Position numbers and translations under genes: made by a program. A stretch of 34,659 nt of DNA. Source: Beijerinckiaceae bacterium (lineage in GTDB: Bacteria; Pseudomonadota; Alphaproteobacteria; Rhizobiales; Beijerinckiaceae). The notes under the pieces are model-generated. The model searched no databases, was not told where the DNA came from, and worked only from the letters and a program-made list of their open reading frames with translations. Shown here in pieces: positions 1 through 7,635 of the stretch. How positions within the stretch are numbered: position 1 is the stretch's first letter; every line of letters starts with the position of its first letter. The DNA lies in the NCBI GenBank assembly GCA_947456505.1, contig CANGTC010000020.1, positions 1 to 34,659 of the forward strand, written 5' to 3'.

Positions 1-31
1 ACAGGGACGACCTATCGTTGTCATTGGCCAT
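1..31 (-). CDS. pufB: PufB, light-harvesting 1 beta subunit (5' end only, cut by window edge)
   Basis: Only the first ten codons are present, reading MANDNDRSSL, an acidic and polar start like those of LH1 beta polypeptides. A GGAGG ribosome site lies 8 nt before the ATG at 31-29. Position supports the call: in purple bacteria pufB follows bchZ (and pufQ when present) on the same strand. LH1 beta is a short one-helix membrane protein that binds bacteriochlorophyll around the reaction centre. A second ATG at 36-34 would read a different frame (MKWPMTT) that looks unlike LH1 beta. The call rests on ten residues plus context, so it is a likely rather than a proven assignment. Confidence 0.65.
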   Translation of the reverse strand, partial: MANDNDRSSL

Positions 32-52
32 TTCATTGACCTCCGTTTAGAT

Positions 53-73
53 GCCGCGCACGCCTCTCGCGGC
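53..73 (-). promoter_or_regulatory. Intercistronic stem-loop ahead of pufB
   Basis: GCCGCG at 53-58 pairs with CGCGGC at 68-73 around a 9-nt loop. It sits in the 62-nt gap between the pufQ-position gene and pufB, a few bases upstream of the pufB ribosome site. puf mRNA segments are known to be stabilised or processed at intercistronic hairpins; that role here is inference. There is no T-run, so a simple terminator is unlikely. Confidence 0.4.
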
Positions 74-93
74 GACAATATCGTGATGGCAAG

Positions 94-420
94 TCACGAT
101 GGGCGTTTCGCCTGGTCTTCACGACCGAAATGATGAAGGGTCTTTCTCGCGATGAATGCATAGGACAGCGCGATATGTTCGTTCTTGCGCGCTTCTGCGA
201 ACAAGGACAGTTGCGCGCCCGAGCCGGGGCTCGCATGGCGCCGTCGCAGCAGCTCCGCCAGGCAGAAGGCCGGGTAGGCGAGCGCGAACACCAGATTGTA
301 GGAGAGCCAGTCGAGCCCCATAAGGCTTCTGGAGTTGTTTCGATCCCGCAGCGGCTGTTTTGCGCGGGCGCGTGCGGCGCCATTTTCGTGGTGGCGTTCC
401 ATGTCGAGTGAAAGGGTCAT
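94..420 (-). CDS. Small single-helix membrane protein in the pufQ position (PufQ-like?)
   Basis: A 108-residue protein whose ATG overlaps the bchZ stop as ATGA, so it is probably translated by coupling from bchZ. The N-terminal ~50 residues are basic and polar ([13 protein letters not shown]). One hydrophobic segment follows at about residues 39-57 ([19 protein letters not shown]), then a tri-arginine stop-transfer and a polar tail of about 45 residues. In Rhodobacter the gene between bchZ and pufB is pufQ, a one-helix protein of about 74 residues needed for bacteriochlorophyll formation. Position, topology and the tail segment SLFAEAR loosely recall PufQ, but overall similarity by eye is weak and the protein is longer. 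It is a real gene by its coupling and hydrophobic pattern; the PufQ link is a hypothesis. An internal ATG (MERHHE) could be an alternative start. Confidence 0.6.
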   Translation of the reverse strand: MTLSLDMERHHENGAARARAKQPLRDRNNSRSLMGLDWLSYNLVFALAYPAFCLAELLRRRHASPGSGAQLSLFAEARKNEHIALSYAFIARKTLHHFGREDQAKRPS

Positions 421-1874
421 GCGCCGCGTCCTTCCGTCATCAATTCATGGGCGCGGCTGACCCGCGCTTTGCTGACCTGTTGTTCGCCCGCCCGCCGCGC
501 GTCCCGCTCGGCCGCATCGCGCAAACGCTTGGCGGCGGAGATGCGAACCAGCACGGGATTGGATTCCACGATGGCGTCGAGCATGGCCTTGGCCTCTTCT
601 TCCCAGGCGAGTTCCTGGTGCAGACGCGAGGGCGTGGGGTCGACCTTGTCCATCTCCGTGCCCAGCGGCAGGATGTGGAACAGGGCGTCGAAGAGGGCGT
701 TGCAGACTTCCTGCACCACATAGGTTGCGCCCGCATAGCCCATGAAGGGCGTGCCGGTGTGCCGCCTGATGATGGCGCCGGGGAAGGAGGCGGGAATATA
801 CATGGAGCGCCCGCCAGCCTCCGCCGCATACATGCGCTCGTTGTAGCTGCCAAAGAGCACCAGCGGTCCCTTGGTTTTCACCAGTGTGCGCACCGTGTCG
901 TTGTCGGTCTTCTCGCCCGCGCGCCGCGCAATTGCGAAATTGCAGGGCAGGCCCATTTCATCTTCAAGGAAGTTGCGCAGCCCGCGCGTATAGGTCTCGT
1001 TCGCCACCACCGCGAAGCTTGCGGTCCCGAAGAAATCCTGCGTCACCGAACGCCAGAGATCCCAGAGCGGCTTGATGGTCGTGTGTTTCTCGCGCTCGAT
1101 GAAAGGCTCGGGATCGATCTCGAGCAATTCGCCCAGGGTGCGCAGGAATTTCGTTGTGCTGTGCAGCCCGATGGGCGCCTGCAGATAGGGCCGGTCGAGC
1201 TGCTCACAGAGCAGACGCCCGAACTCGCGGTACATGCAGATGTTCACATCGGCGTCCGACAGGCGCGGCACATCGGCCAGATGGCTGCCGAGCGGAAAGA
1301 CCATGTTGATCTCGGCGCCCATGCCCTCCACGAGCCTGCGGATTTCCGCCAGATCGGATGGCATGTTGAACACGCCATAGCAGGGCCCGATGATATTCAC
1401 GCGCGGCTTGGCGCCGGGCGCGCGCGCCTTGCGCTTGGGCGCGGCGCCTTTCTTGGGGCCATATTCCGTCCACAGCCAGCTCATGGCGCGGTTGGCGCAT
1501 TGCCATTGATCTTCATCGATGGTGCGCGGCAGGAAGCGCTGGATGCCCGTGCCTTCCGGCGTCACGCCGCCGCCGATCATCTCCGCGATGGAGCCGGTGA
1601 CGACCACGCTTGGCAGATCAGGATCAAGGGTCGCGTGGGCGCGCTTCATGGCGCCTTCGGTGCCGTGACGGCCGAGTTCTTCTTCAGCGAGGCCCGTCAC
1701 CACGATGGGCAATTCATGGGGCGGAAGGCCGTCGGTGTAATGCAGCACCGAAGTCACAGGCAGATTTTCGCAGCCCACGGGACCGTCGATGACCACCTGC
1801 AACCCCTTGATCGCGGTGAAGACATAGACGGCGCCCCAATAGCCGCCAGCGCGGTCGTGATCGAGGACTAGCAT
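417..1874 (-). CDS. bchZ: Chlorophyllide a reductase subunit Z
   Basis: BchZ (485 aa) forms, with BchY, the nitrogenase-like catalytic tetramer of chlorophyllide a reductase. This enzyme uses electrons from BchX to reduce the C7=C8 bond of chlorophyllide a, giving a bacteriochlorin ring. The N-terminus [15 protein letters not shown] and the cluster-region motif [13 protein letters not shown] near residue 35 are typical. The C-terminal ~50 residues ([19 protein letters not shown]) form the small helical tail shared with light-independent protochlorophyllide reductase BchB. Length is normal for the family. The ATG overlaps the bchY stop by 7 nt (ATGCTAG), and the stop overlaps the next gene as ATGA, so the bchY-bchZ-small protein run is translationally coupled. 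Confidence 0.97.
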   Translation of the reverse strand: MLVLDHDRAGGYWGAVYVFTAIKGLQVVIDGPVGCENLPVTSVLHYTDGLPPHELPIVVTGLAEEELGRHGTEGAMKRAHATLDPDLPSVVVTGSIAEMIGGGVTPEGTGIQRFLPRTIDEDQWQCANRAMSWLWTEYGPKKGAAPKRKARAPGAKPRVNIIGPCYGVFNMPSDLAEIRRLVEGMGAEINMVFPLGSHLADVPRLSDADVNICMYREFGRLLCEQLDRPYLQAPIGLHSTTKFLRTLGELLEIDPEPFIEREKHTTIKPLWDLWRSVTQDFFGTASFAVVANETYTRGLRNFLEDEMGLPCNFAIARRAGEKTDNDTVRTLVKTKGPLVLFGSYNERMYAAEAGGRSMYIPASFPGAIIRRHTGTPFMGYAGATYVVQEVCNALFDALFHILPLGTEMDKVDPTPSRLHQELAWEEEAKAMLDAIVESNPVLVRISAAKRLRDAAERDARRAGEQQVSKARVSRAHELMTEGRGA

Positions 1875-3451
1875 GAGCCCATCTCCTCAACAGGCTTGCG
1901 ACCGAGTTTGGCGCGCTGTTTCTTCTTGAATTCGGGCCGATCCTTCGGCGTGTCTTCCCAGACTCCGGCGCCAAAGCCCGCGCCCACGTCGCCGAAGAAG
2001 TTCTTCATTTCGTTGAAGCGCGCCTGATTGCCGATGGCCGCGTTCACGACGGTGGCGAGAGAGCCTGCGCCCGCTGCGCCCATGAGGGGGCGGGCGGAGA
2101 TCAGGTTGGTGAAATAGAGCGCTGGCGTCGCCTGCTGCTTGGCCTTCTGCACCACGGGTGTGGTGCCGATGGCCAGATCTGGCTTGAATTCCGCCATGGC
2201 CGCGAGATCCTGCTCAAGCGAGGCGCGGTACTGCACATGCACGCCGCGCGCCTCCAGCCACTCGCGATCCGCATCGGAGAAACGGGTGCGCGGGCAGGCG
2301 GTGCCGACATAGCGAAGGTCCGCGCCGCTTTCGATGAGCAGGCGCCCGACCAGTAGTTCCGAGCCCTCATAGCCCGAGAGGGTGATGCGCCCCTTGATGG
2401 GCGAAGCCGAGAGGGCGCCGCGAATGGCGGGCAGCAGCTTGTTCTTCGCCGCGTCGATCTGCGCGCGCGATACATTGCAGGCGGCGCCGATGTTTTCGAG
2501 CCAGGCTTCCGTTCCGTCATGGCCGACGGGGGCCGAGCCCACGACCGTGCGGCCCGCCGCTTCGAATTCGCGCACGCAGGCGGTGTAGAAGGGATGGATG
2601 GCGGCCACCGCCGCGCAATCGAGCGCGCCATAAAGCTCGCGCCACTCGCGCGTCGGCACCACCGGGCCAGCGGCCAGACCCAAGAGATCGAGCATGCCGC
2701 CGATCTGCACGGGATCGACGGGAAACATTTCGCCCAGCAGCGAGATGGTCGGTTTGCCCGAACGCGGCGCCTTGGGCGCCTGCACCGGACCAAGCTCAGC
2801 CTCGCGGCGCGCATAGTTCAGCATGGCGCCGGCGAGCACATCCTTGGCTTCCGCATGAGTGGGAACGCCAAAGCCCGGCACATCGATGCCGATAATGCGG
2901 ACGCCATTGATCTCCTTGGGGAGCAGCCGCAGCGGCACGCCGGAGGCCGTGGGCACGCAGAGGTTGATGATCACCACCGCGTCGTATTTCTCGGGATCAG
3001 CGAGGTTGAAAACGGACTCGCGAATATCCTCGAAGAGCTTGCCCGTCACCAGGGTTTCGGAATTGAAGGGCACATAGCCGACCGTGCGGCGCGCGCCATA
3101 GAAATGCGAGGTGAAGGTGAGGCCATAAACGCAGCAGGCCGAGCCTGAGAGCACGGTGGCGGTGCGGCGCATGCGCAGACCCACGCGCAGGGAGCCGAAG
3201 GCGGGGCACATGCTCTGGGGCTGGTCGTGGGGACCAACCGGATAGTCCTTCGCATAGGCCGCGAGGGTCTCGCTCATGCCCGCCGCTTCAGCGGCTGCGC
3301 GCATCTTGTCCTTGCCCGCGTGGCAGCCCAGCCCATCGGTCTGGGTGGCGGCGACGTCGATCTGGCCGCCCTGCGCGCGCAGATCCACGCCCGCATCCTC
3401 AGCCGTGATCGGTTCGGCGTTGTCTTCCCTTGTCGGCGCGAGCTCGTTCAT
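1868..3451 (-). CDS. bchY: Chlorophyllide a reductase subunit Y
   Basis: BchY (527 aa) is the second catalytic subunit of chlorophyllide a reductase and shares an Fe-S cluster with BchZ. Conserved cysteines appear in [27 protein letters not shown] and [17 protein letters not shown], followed by [16 protein letters not shown] and [15 protein letters not shown]. The open frame extends upstream to 3577, but that part is an antisense-like shadow of bchX. The start at 3451 ([10 protein letters not shown]) leaves a 25-nt gap after the bchX stop and gives a normal length. It lies between bchX and bchZ, as in all known bchXYZ operons. Confidence 0.96.
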   Translation of the reverse strand: MNELAPTREDNAEPITAEDAGVDLRAQGGQIDVAATQTDGLGCHAGKDKMRAAAEAAGMSETLAAYAKDYPVGPHDQPQSMCPAFGSLRVGLRMRRTATVLSGSACCVYGLTFTSHFYGARRTVGYVPFNSETLVTGKLFEDIRESVFNLADPEKYDAVVIINLCVPTASGVPLRLLPKEINGVRIIGIDVPGFGVPTHAEAKDVLAGAMLNYARREAELGPVQAPKAPRSGKPTISLLGEMFPVDPVQIGGMLDLLGLAAGPVVPTREWRELYGALDCAAVAAIHPFYTACVREFEAAGRTVVGSAPVGHDGTEAWLENIGAACNVSRAQIDAAKNKLLPAIRGALSASPIKGRITLSGYEGSELLVGRLLIESGADLRYVGTACPRTRFSDADREWLEARGVHVQYRASLEQDLAAMAEFKPDLAIGTTPVVQKAKQQATPALYFTNLISARPLMGAAGAGSLATVVNAAIGNQARFNEMKNFFGDVGAGFGAGVWEDTPKDRPEFKKKQRAKLGRKPVEEMGSC

Positions 3452-3476
3452 GTCATCGCTTTCCCGTTCGAACCGA

Positions 3477-4457
3477 TCAGACGGTTTCGTAGACGACTTC
3501 GAGGGAGGGCTTCTGCAGGCTGGAGACGCCGCACATGTCTTCCATGGTGGCGGGCACCAGAACCACGTCGCGACCAACGGATTCGCCGCTGAAGAGGCCG
3601 AGCAGCTGATCCTGATTCAGGGGCTTTGGCTGATTGGGCGCGGCGTCCGCCACATTCTGCGCCAGTTCGGCGAAGAGGGCGCCCCACTGGCTGTCAGGCT
3701 TGCCGATGATTTCATAATTGGCGCTCTTGCGACGGATGTCGTCGTCCGCCGGGATCGAGGCGAGGATCGGAATGCCAACCGCCGTTGCGAAGGCCTGCGC
3801 CTCGCCCGTGCCGTCGTCCTTGTTGATGACCAGGCCGCCAACGCCCACATTGCCGCCGAGCTTGCGGAAATATTCCACCGCCGAGCAGACGTTGTTGGCG
3901 ACATAGAGGGACTGAAGATCGTTCGAGCCGACGACGATCACCTTCTGGCACATGTCGCGGGCGATGGGCAGGCCAAAGCCGCCGCAGACCACGTCGCCGA
4001 GGAAGTCGAGGAGCACATAGTCGAAGCCCCACTCATGGAAGCCGAGCTTCTCCAGCAGCTCGAAGCCATGGATGATGCCGCGTCCGCCGCAGCCGCGGCC
4101 CACTTCCGGCCCGCCCAGCTCCATGGCGTAGACGCCGTCGCGCTTGAAGCAGACATCGCCGATGGCGACCTGCTCGCCCGCGAGCTTCTTCTTGGTGGAG
4201 GTCTCGATGATCGTGGGGCAGGCGCGTCCGCCAAAGAGCAGCGAGGTGGTGTCGCTCTTGGGGTCGCAGCCGATCAGCAGCACCTTCTTGCCTTGCTGGG
4301 CCATCATGTAGGAGAGGTTGGCGAGCGTGAAGCTCTTGCCAATGCCGCCCTTGCCATAGATCGCGATGATCTGCGTCTGCTTGGTGGCGGTGGTGGGAAC
4401 CGGATCGGGCTCGGCGGTGGCTTCGGCGCGCAGAAAGTTCGTCTGATTGATGGTCAT
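3477..4457 (-). CDS. bchX: Chlorophyllide a reductase iron protein
   Basis: BchX (326 aa) is the NifH-like homodimeric ATPase that passes electrons from its [4Fe-4S] cluster to BchY-BchZ. The P-loop GKGGIGKS is at residues 35-42 and the switch region GCDPKSDTT at 63-71. The expected cluster ligands Cys123 (GRGCGGRGI) and Cys158 (VVCGGFGLP) are present. The ~28-residue N-terminal extension before the P-loop is longer than in NifH or BchL and is usual for BchX. The ATG overlaps the bchC stop as ATGA. BchL, BchN and BchB, the related protochlorophyllide reductase, are not in this window. Confidence 0.97.
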   Translation of the reverse strand: MTINQTNFLRAEATAEPDPVPTTATKQTQIIAIYGKGGIGKSFTLANLSYMMAQQGKKVLLIGCDPKSDTTSLLFGGRACPTIIETSTKKKLAGEQVAIGDVCFKRDGVYAMELGGPEVGRGCGGRGIIHGFELLEKLGFHEWGFDYVLLDFLGDVVCGGFGLPIARDMCQKVIVVGSNDLQSLYVANNVCSAVEYFRKLGGNVGVGGLVINKDDGTGEAQAFATAVGIPILASIPADDDIRRKSANYEIIGKPDSQWGALFAELAQNVADAAPNQPKPLNQDQLLGLFSGESVGRDVVLVPATMEDMCGVSSLQKPSLEVVYETV

Positions 4458-5398
4458 GATGAAGCGCTCCAGTCGAGAACCATTTTGAGACAGGAAGGAT
4501 CGTTAAAGGCTGTGGGATAGGCGTCCGCCGCGCTCGCCGCCGACCAGCGGTGCGTGATGAGCCCATCGAGATTGAGCTTGCCGCTCTCCACGAGGGCTTT
4601 GGTGGCGATGATGTCGGGCTCTTTCCATTCCGCCGCGACGCGCAGGCGCGCCTCGCGCATGAAAGCGGGCGGGAAACTGAAATTGAGGGAAGCTTCGTAG
4701 AAGCCCGCCAGCACGATTTCGCCGCCGGGGGCGAGGCGCTGGATCAACGTGTCGAGAATGCCCGAATCGCCGCTGACGTCATAGATCGTGCGATAGTTCC
4801 GGCGCGGATCGTCGTCGGGCGAAATCACCTGATAGCCGACGGCGCCGTCGGTGCGGGCCGGGTTCTTCTCCCAGACGGTCGGCGGTTCGCCGCCTGCGAT
4901 CACGCTCAGGCGCGCCAGCAGACGGCCCAGCACGCCGTGGCCGATGATGAGCTCGCCGCCCTCGGCGCTGGAGCCCACGCGGGCGTGATAGGCGGTGGCG
5001 GCCAGGGCGAAGAGGATCGCCTTGTCCTGCAGCCAGTCGGCCACGGGGATGACGCGCGAGGCCTTGGATACGAGTTGGGAGGCTGCGCCGCCGAAGAGGC
5101 CGCGCACTTCGCCAAAGCAGCGGGCGCCGGGCACGAAGACCATTTCGCCTTCGCGTATGGCGGATGCGGGACCCGCCTGGGTCACGACGCCCACGCTCTC
5201 ATAGCCAGGCACCAGTGGATAACCCATGCCGGGGAAGCTGGGCATGCGGCCGGTGAAGAGCAGGCGCTCGGTGCCGGTGCTGATGCCGCTCCAGAGCGTC
5301 TTCACCACGACATCGTCAGGCTCCGGCGCTGTTAAAGCGAGCCGGTTCAGAGCGATATGCTCCGGCTTTTCCAGGACGATGGCGAGCGCTTCCAGCAT
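4454..5398 (-). CDS. bchC: 3-hydroxyethyl bacteriochlorophyllide a dehydrogenase
   Basis: BchC (314 aa) oxidises the 3-(1-hydroxyethyl) group of the bacteriochlorophyllide ring to 3-acetyl, a late step toward bacteriochlorophyll a. It belongs to the medium-chain dehydrogenase superfamily. The N-terminal GroES-like part carries WSGISTGTERLLFTG and GYPLVPGYESVGVV, followed by a nucleotide-binding region (ELIIGHGVLGRLLARL) and the family-typical LAGFYEASLNFSFPPAFMREA. An AAGAGG ribosome site precedes the ATG. It is first in the bchC-X-Y-Z run and has its own well-formed promoter with two repressor sites in the crtF-bchC gap. Confidence 0.96.
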   Translation of the reverse strand: MLEALAIVLEKPEHIALNRLALTAPEPDDVVVKTLWSGISTGTERLLFTGRMPSFPGMGYPLVPGYESVGVVTQAGPASAIREGEMVFVPGARCFGEVRGLFGGAASQLVSKASRVIPVADWLQDKAILFALAATAYHARVGSSAEGGELIIGHGVLGRLLARLSVIAGGEPPTVWEKNPARTDGAVGYQVISPDDDPRRNYRTIYDVSGDSGILDTLIQRLAPGGEIVLAGFYEASLNFSFPPAFMREARLRVAAEWKEPDIIATKALVESGKLNLDGLITHRWSAASAADAYPTAFNDPSCLKMVLDWSASS

Positions 5399-5449
5399 TA
5401 AAAACCTCTTATGCGCCCCTTCGGTGAACCCGACGGGCGCTGGTCCAAA

Positions 5450-5493
5450 TGTAATTCTAGACTGACATTAATATGCGTCAAGTCTAATTTACA
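5450..5493 (-). promoter_or_regulatory. bchC promoter with tandem PpsR/CrtJ operator sites
   Basis: A perfect TGT-N12-ACA palindrome lies at 5450-5467, and a one-mismatch copy (CGT-N12-ACA) at 5476-5493, 26 bp apart start to start. On the minus strand a sigma-70-like promoter fits exactly between them. The -35 TTGACG is at 5481-5476 and the -10 TAGAAT at 5459-5454, with a 16-bp spacer. The upstream site covers the -35 and the downstream site covers the -10. This matches the known architecture of PpsR/CrtJ-repressed bch promoters in Rhodobacter. The distal site also overlaps the crtF stop codon. No ppsR gene is in the window. Confidence 0.8.
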
Positions 5494-6655
5494 GTTTCTT
5501 TGCCACCATAGCCCCGGCCAGCAGGGGGCGGCGGGTGGAAAGTTCGCGGATCCCGGTGAAGCCGGCGACCTCAAGCAATCGCTTCAATTCATCGGGCCGC
5601 CGCGCCCGCCCACGTCCCATGGCCAAAAGGTAGAAGCCGAAATAGGCGTCCCCGATGGGTTCGGCCCCCGGCGTGCCCGCCATGGGCTCTGCGATGAGCA
5701 GCGTTCCGCCCGGTGGCAGGGCCGCATGGACGGCGCGCAGCAGGGCGATGGCGGAGTCGTCGTCGTGGTCATGTACGATGCGCACGAGGCTGATGATGTC
5801 CGCCCCGCACGGCAGGGGATCGCGCAGGAAGCTGCCGCCGACGCAGTCCACCCGACTGGCGAGCCCCCGGCGGGCCAGCGCTTCGCGCGCCCGCGCGGCC
5901 ACGGGGGGCAGGTCGAAGAGCTGCAGTTGGAGGTCCGGCGCCTTGGCCGCCGCCTGTGCGATGAAGACGCCCTCGCCCCCGCCCACATCCAGCAGGCGGC
6001 GATGGCGGGTCATGGGCCAGGCCTCTAGGATATCCTCCGCGACCAGAGCCTGGGATTGCGCCATGAGGAGGCTGTAGCCCGCATAGGCTTCGGGCTGGAC
6101 CAGTGGGCTCTCGACGCCCTCGGGCCGGTCGCCCGCGTAGGGCCAGAATTGGGAAAGCCGCGTTTGCGTCTGTCCGCGCAGCAACGCCACGGGATCGCGC
6201 AGATCATCATAAAGCATCGCATGATGGGCGATGAAGGCGGCCACGGAGGGGTTGCCGATCATGGAGGCGCCGAGATCATCCAGCGCATAGCGATCGCCGG
6301 GCATGGATCGCACAAGCCGCAGAGACGCGGCCGCGCGCAGCAGGCGGGCGGCGGCCTCGGGGGTGAGGTCGGTCAGACGCGCCAGGGCCTCCACGGAACG
6401 CGGGCCATCGGCCAGATGATCGCAAAGCTGCAGCTGCACAAAGGCGGCGAGAACCTGCGAATAGACGAAGCCTGCGCACAGGTCGAACATGGCGCGCGTC
6501 TGTCGCCGCGCAATGAAGCGCGTGAGGGGCGAGCCGGCGGCCCAGCGCTGGAAACGGGGGTTGCCGATAACCCGGTTGCGTAGCCCGATCAGGCTGTCGC
6601 GCCAGCTGGAGGCGGAGTCCGCCATGACGGGGCGCCCGGGGGCCTGCGCCGTCAC
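5489..6655 (-). CDS. crtF: Demethylspheroidene O-methyltransferase
   Basis: CrtF (388 aa) methylates the tertiary 1-hydroxyl of acyclic carotenoids using S-adenosylmethionine, giving methoxy carotenoids of the spheroidene/spirilloxanthin series. The N-terminal half is a helical dimerisation/HTH-like domain (FVYSQVLAAFVQLQLCDHLA). The SAM-binding motif LLDVGGGEGVFIAQAA is near residue 218, and VRIVHDHDDDSAIALLRA lies further on. The start is a GTG: TGAGG, which includes the crtE stop, sits about 7 nt upstream and acts as ribosome site. The ATG at 6625 has no such site. It lies 9 nt after crtE, so the two form one transcript that probably reads through to bchC. Confidence 0.93.
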   Translation of the reverse strand: MTAQAPGRPVMADSASSWRDSLIGLRNRVIGNPRFQRWAAGSPLTRFIARRQTRAMFDLCAGFVYSQVLAAFVQLQLCDHLADGPRSVEALARLTDLTPEAAARLLRAAASLRLVRSMPGDRYALDDLGASMIGNPSVAAFIAHHAMLYDDLRDPVALLRGQTQTRLSQFWPYAGDRPEGVESPLVQPEAYAGYSLLMAQSQALVAEDILEAWPMTRHRRLLDVGGGEGVFIAQAAAKAPDLQLQLFDLPPVAARAREALARRGLASRVDCVGGSFLRDPLPCGADIISLVRIVHDHDDDSAIALLRAVHAALPPGGTLLIAEPMAGTPGAEPIGDAYFGFYLLAMGRGRARRPDELKRLLEVAGFTGIRELSTRRPLLAGAMVAKKL

Positions 6656-6664
6656 GGCGCGGCC

Positions 6665-7534
6665 TCAGGCCGCCACGAGGGCGAGTTCTTTGGGGAAGAA
6701 CTGGCTGGTCTGGGCCTTGATGAGCTTGCGCAGCTCGGTCTGGCCGGGGCAATCGGGGATCGAGTCCACCGCCGCCTTCATCAGCTCTTCCAGCCTGGCC
6801 TTGGCTCCGCCGACCCCCAGTTGCGCGGCCGCGTTGGGGCGTTTGCGGGCGGCGTCCTGGCCTATGGGCTTGCCGAGTTCAGCGGCGTTGCAGAGCACGT
6901 CGCGCAGATCGTCGGCCACCTGGTAGGCCTCGCCCAGCTTCGCGCCAAGCGTGCGCCAGATCGCGGGATCATGGCCCGCCGCCGCAGCCCCGGCCGCCGT
7001 GGCGGCGACGAAGAGGGCGCCGGTCTTGGCCCGCTGGTAATCGCTGAGTGAGACGGCGGCCTCGCATTCCCAGGCCTGGCCCGCCACAATGCCATTGGGC
7101 GAGCCCACGGATTGGGAGATGATGGTCAGCAGGCTCGCCAGCCTCTGGGGCGACTTCGCAGCGCCCTGCGCCAGTATCTCGAAGGCTTGAACAATGAGAG
7201 CGTCTCCGGTGAGAACCGCCAGCGGCTCGCCATATTGCACATGGACCGAGGGCTTGCCGCGCCGCATGTCCGCATCGTCGAAACAGGGCAGATCGTCATG
7301 GACGAGGGAGGCGCAGTGCAGCAGTTCGATGGCGGCCGCCGCAGCGTCCGCCGCTGCGGGGTCCTGATCCCCGCAAGCCATGGCCACCGCCAGGCAAAGC
7401 TGGGGCCTGATGCGATGCCCGCTGGGGAAAACCGCGTAATGAAGGGCTGAGGCCAGCAGGGGCGGCGCGCCTGCGCCCTGCGCTGATGCGATGGCCTGTG
7501 CGAGGGCTTGCTCGATGCGGTCTGCGATCTGCAT
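6665..7534 (-). CDS. crtE: Geranylgeranyl diphosphate synthase
   Basis: CrtE (289 aa) condenses isopentenyl diphosphate with farnesyl diphosphate to give C20 geranylgeranyl diphosphate. This feeds both carotenoids and the phytyl tail of bacteriochlorophyll. The first aspartate-rich motif is HDDLPCFDDADMRRGKPSVH at residues 79-98, and the second, QVADDLRD, is near residue 209. These are the diphosphate/Mg2+-binding sites of trans-prenyl synthases. The start at 7534 has a GGGGTAGGA purine stretch upstream. It is divergent from crtD across about 100 bp that contains a repressor palindrome, so both transcripts may be controlled together. Confidence 0.95.
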   Translation of the reverse strand: MQIADRIEQALAQAIASAQGAGAPPLLASALHYAVFPSGHRIRPQLCLAVAMACGDQDPAAADAAAAAIELLHCASLVHDDLPCFDDADMRRGKPSVHVQYGEPLAVLTGDALIVQAFEILAQGAAKSPQRLASLLTIISQSVGSPNGIVAGQAWECEAAVSLSDYQRAKTGALFVAATAAGAAAAGHDPAIWRTLGAKLGEAYQVADDLRDVLCNAAELGKPIGQDAARKRPNAAAQLGVGGAKARLEELMKAAVDSIPDCPGQTELRKLIKAQTSQFFPKELALVAA

Positions 7535-7576
7535 GGTCCTACCCCATCATTCGTCATCTTTGATTGTCAAATGTAA

Positions 7577-7594
7577 TGTCAATTTATGTTGACA
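7577..7594. promoter_or_regulatory. PpsR/CrtJ operator between crtE and crtD
   Basis: TGT-N12-ACA with an extended perfect 6-bp inverted repeat (TGTCAA-N6-TTGACA), the most symmetrical such site in the window. A further TGTCAA lies at 7565-7570. On the minus strand the two TGTCAA copies read as TTGACA and could serve as -35 elements for crtE; on the plus strand TTGACA at 7589-7594 could serve crtD. The site is known as the target of the PpsR/CrtJ aerobic repressor; its use for both divergent genes is inferred. Confidence 0.75.
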
Positions 7595-7635
7595 CGCAAG
7601 AGGGCTCCGCGCATTTTTCTCAAGGAGGCGACCGG

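Noticed and set aside
360-1871. A 503-codon plus-strand frame opposite bchZ
   Set aside because: The minus strand encodes full-length BchZ with conserved motifs. The plus frame is a shadow.
3276-4520. A 414-codon plus-strand frame opposite bchX
   Set aside because: Shadow of BchX; Ala/Asp/His-rich composition and no family pattern.
7589-7617. TTGACA-N17-CATTTT as the crtD promoter
   Set aside because: The -35 is perfect, but the -10 matches only three positions and the transcript would start inside the ribosome site. The TTGACA is better explained as an operator arm.
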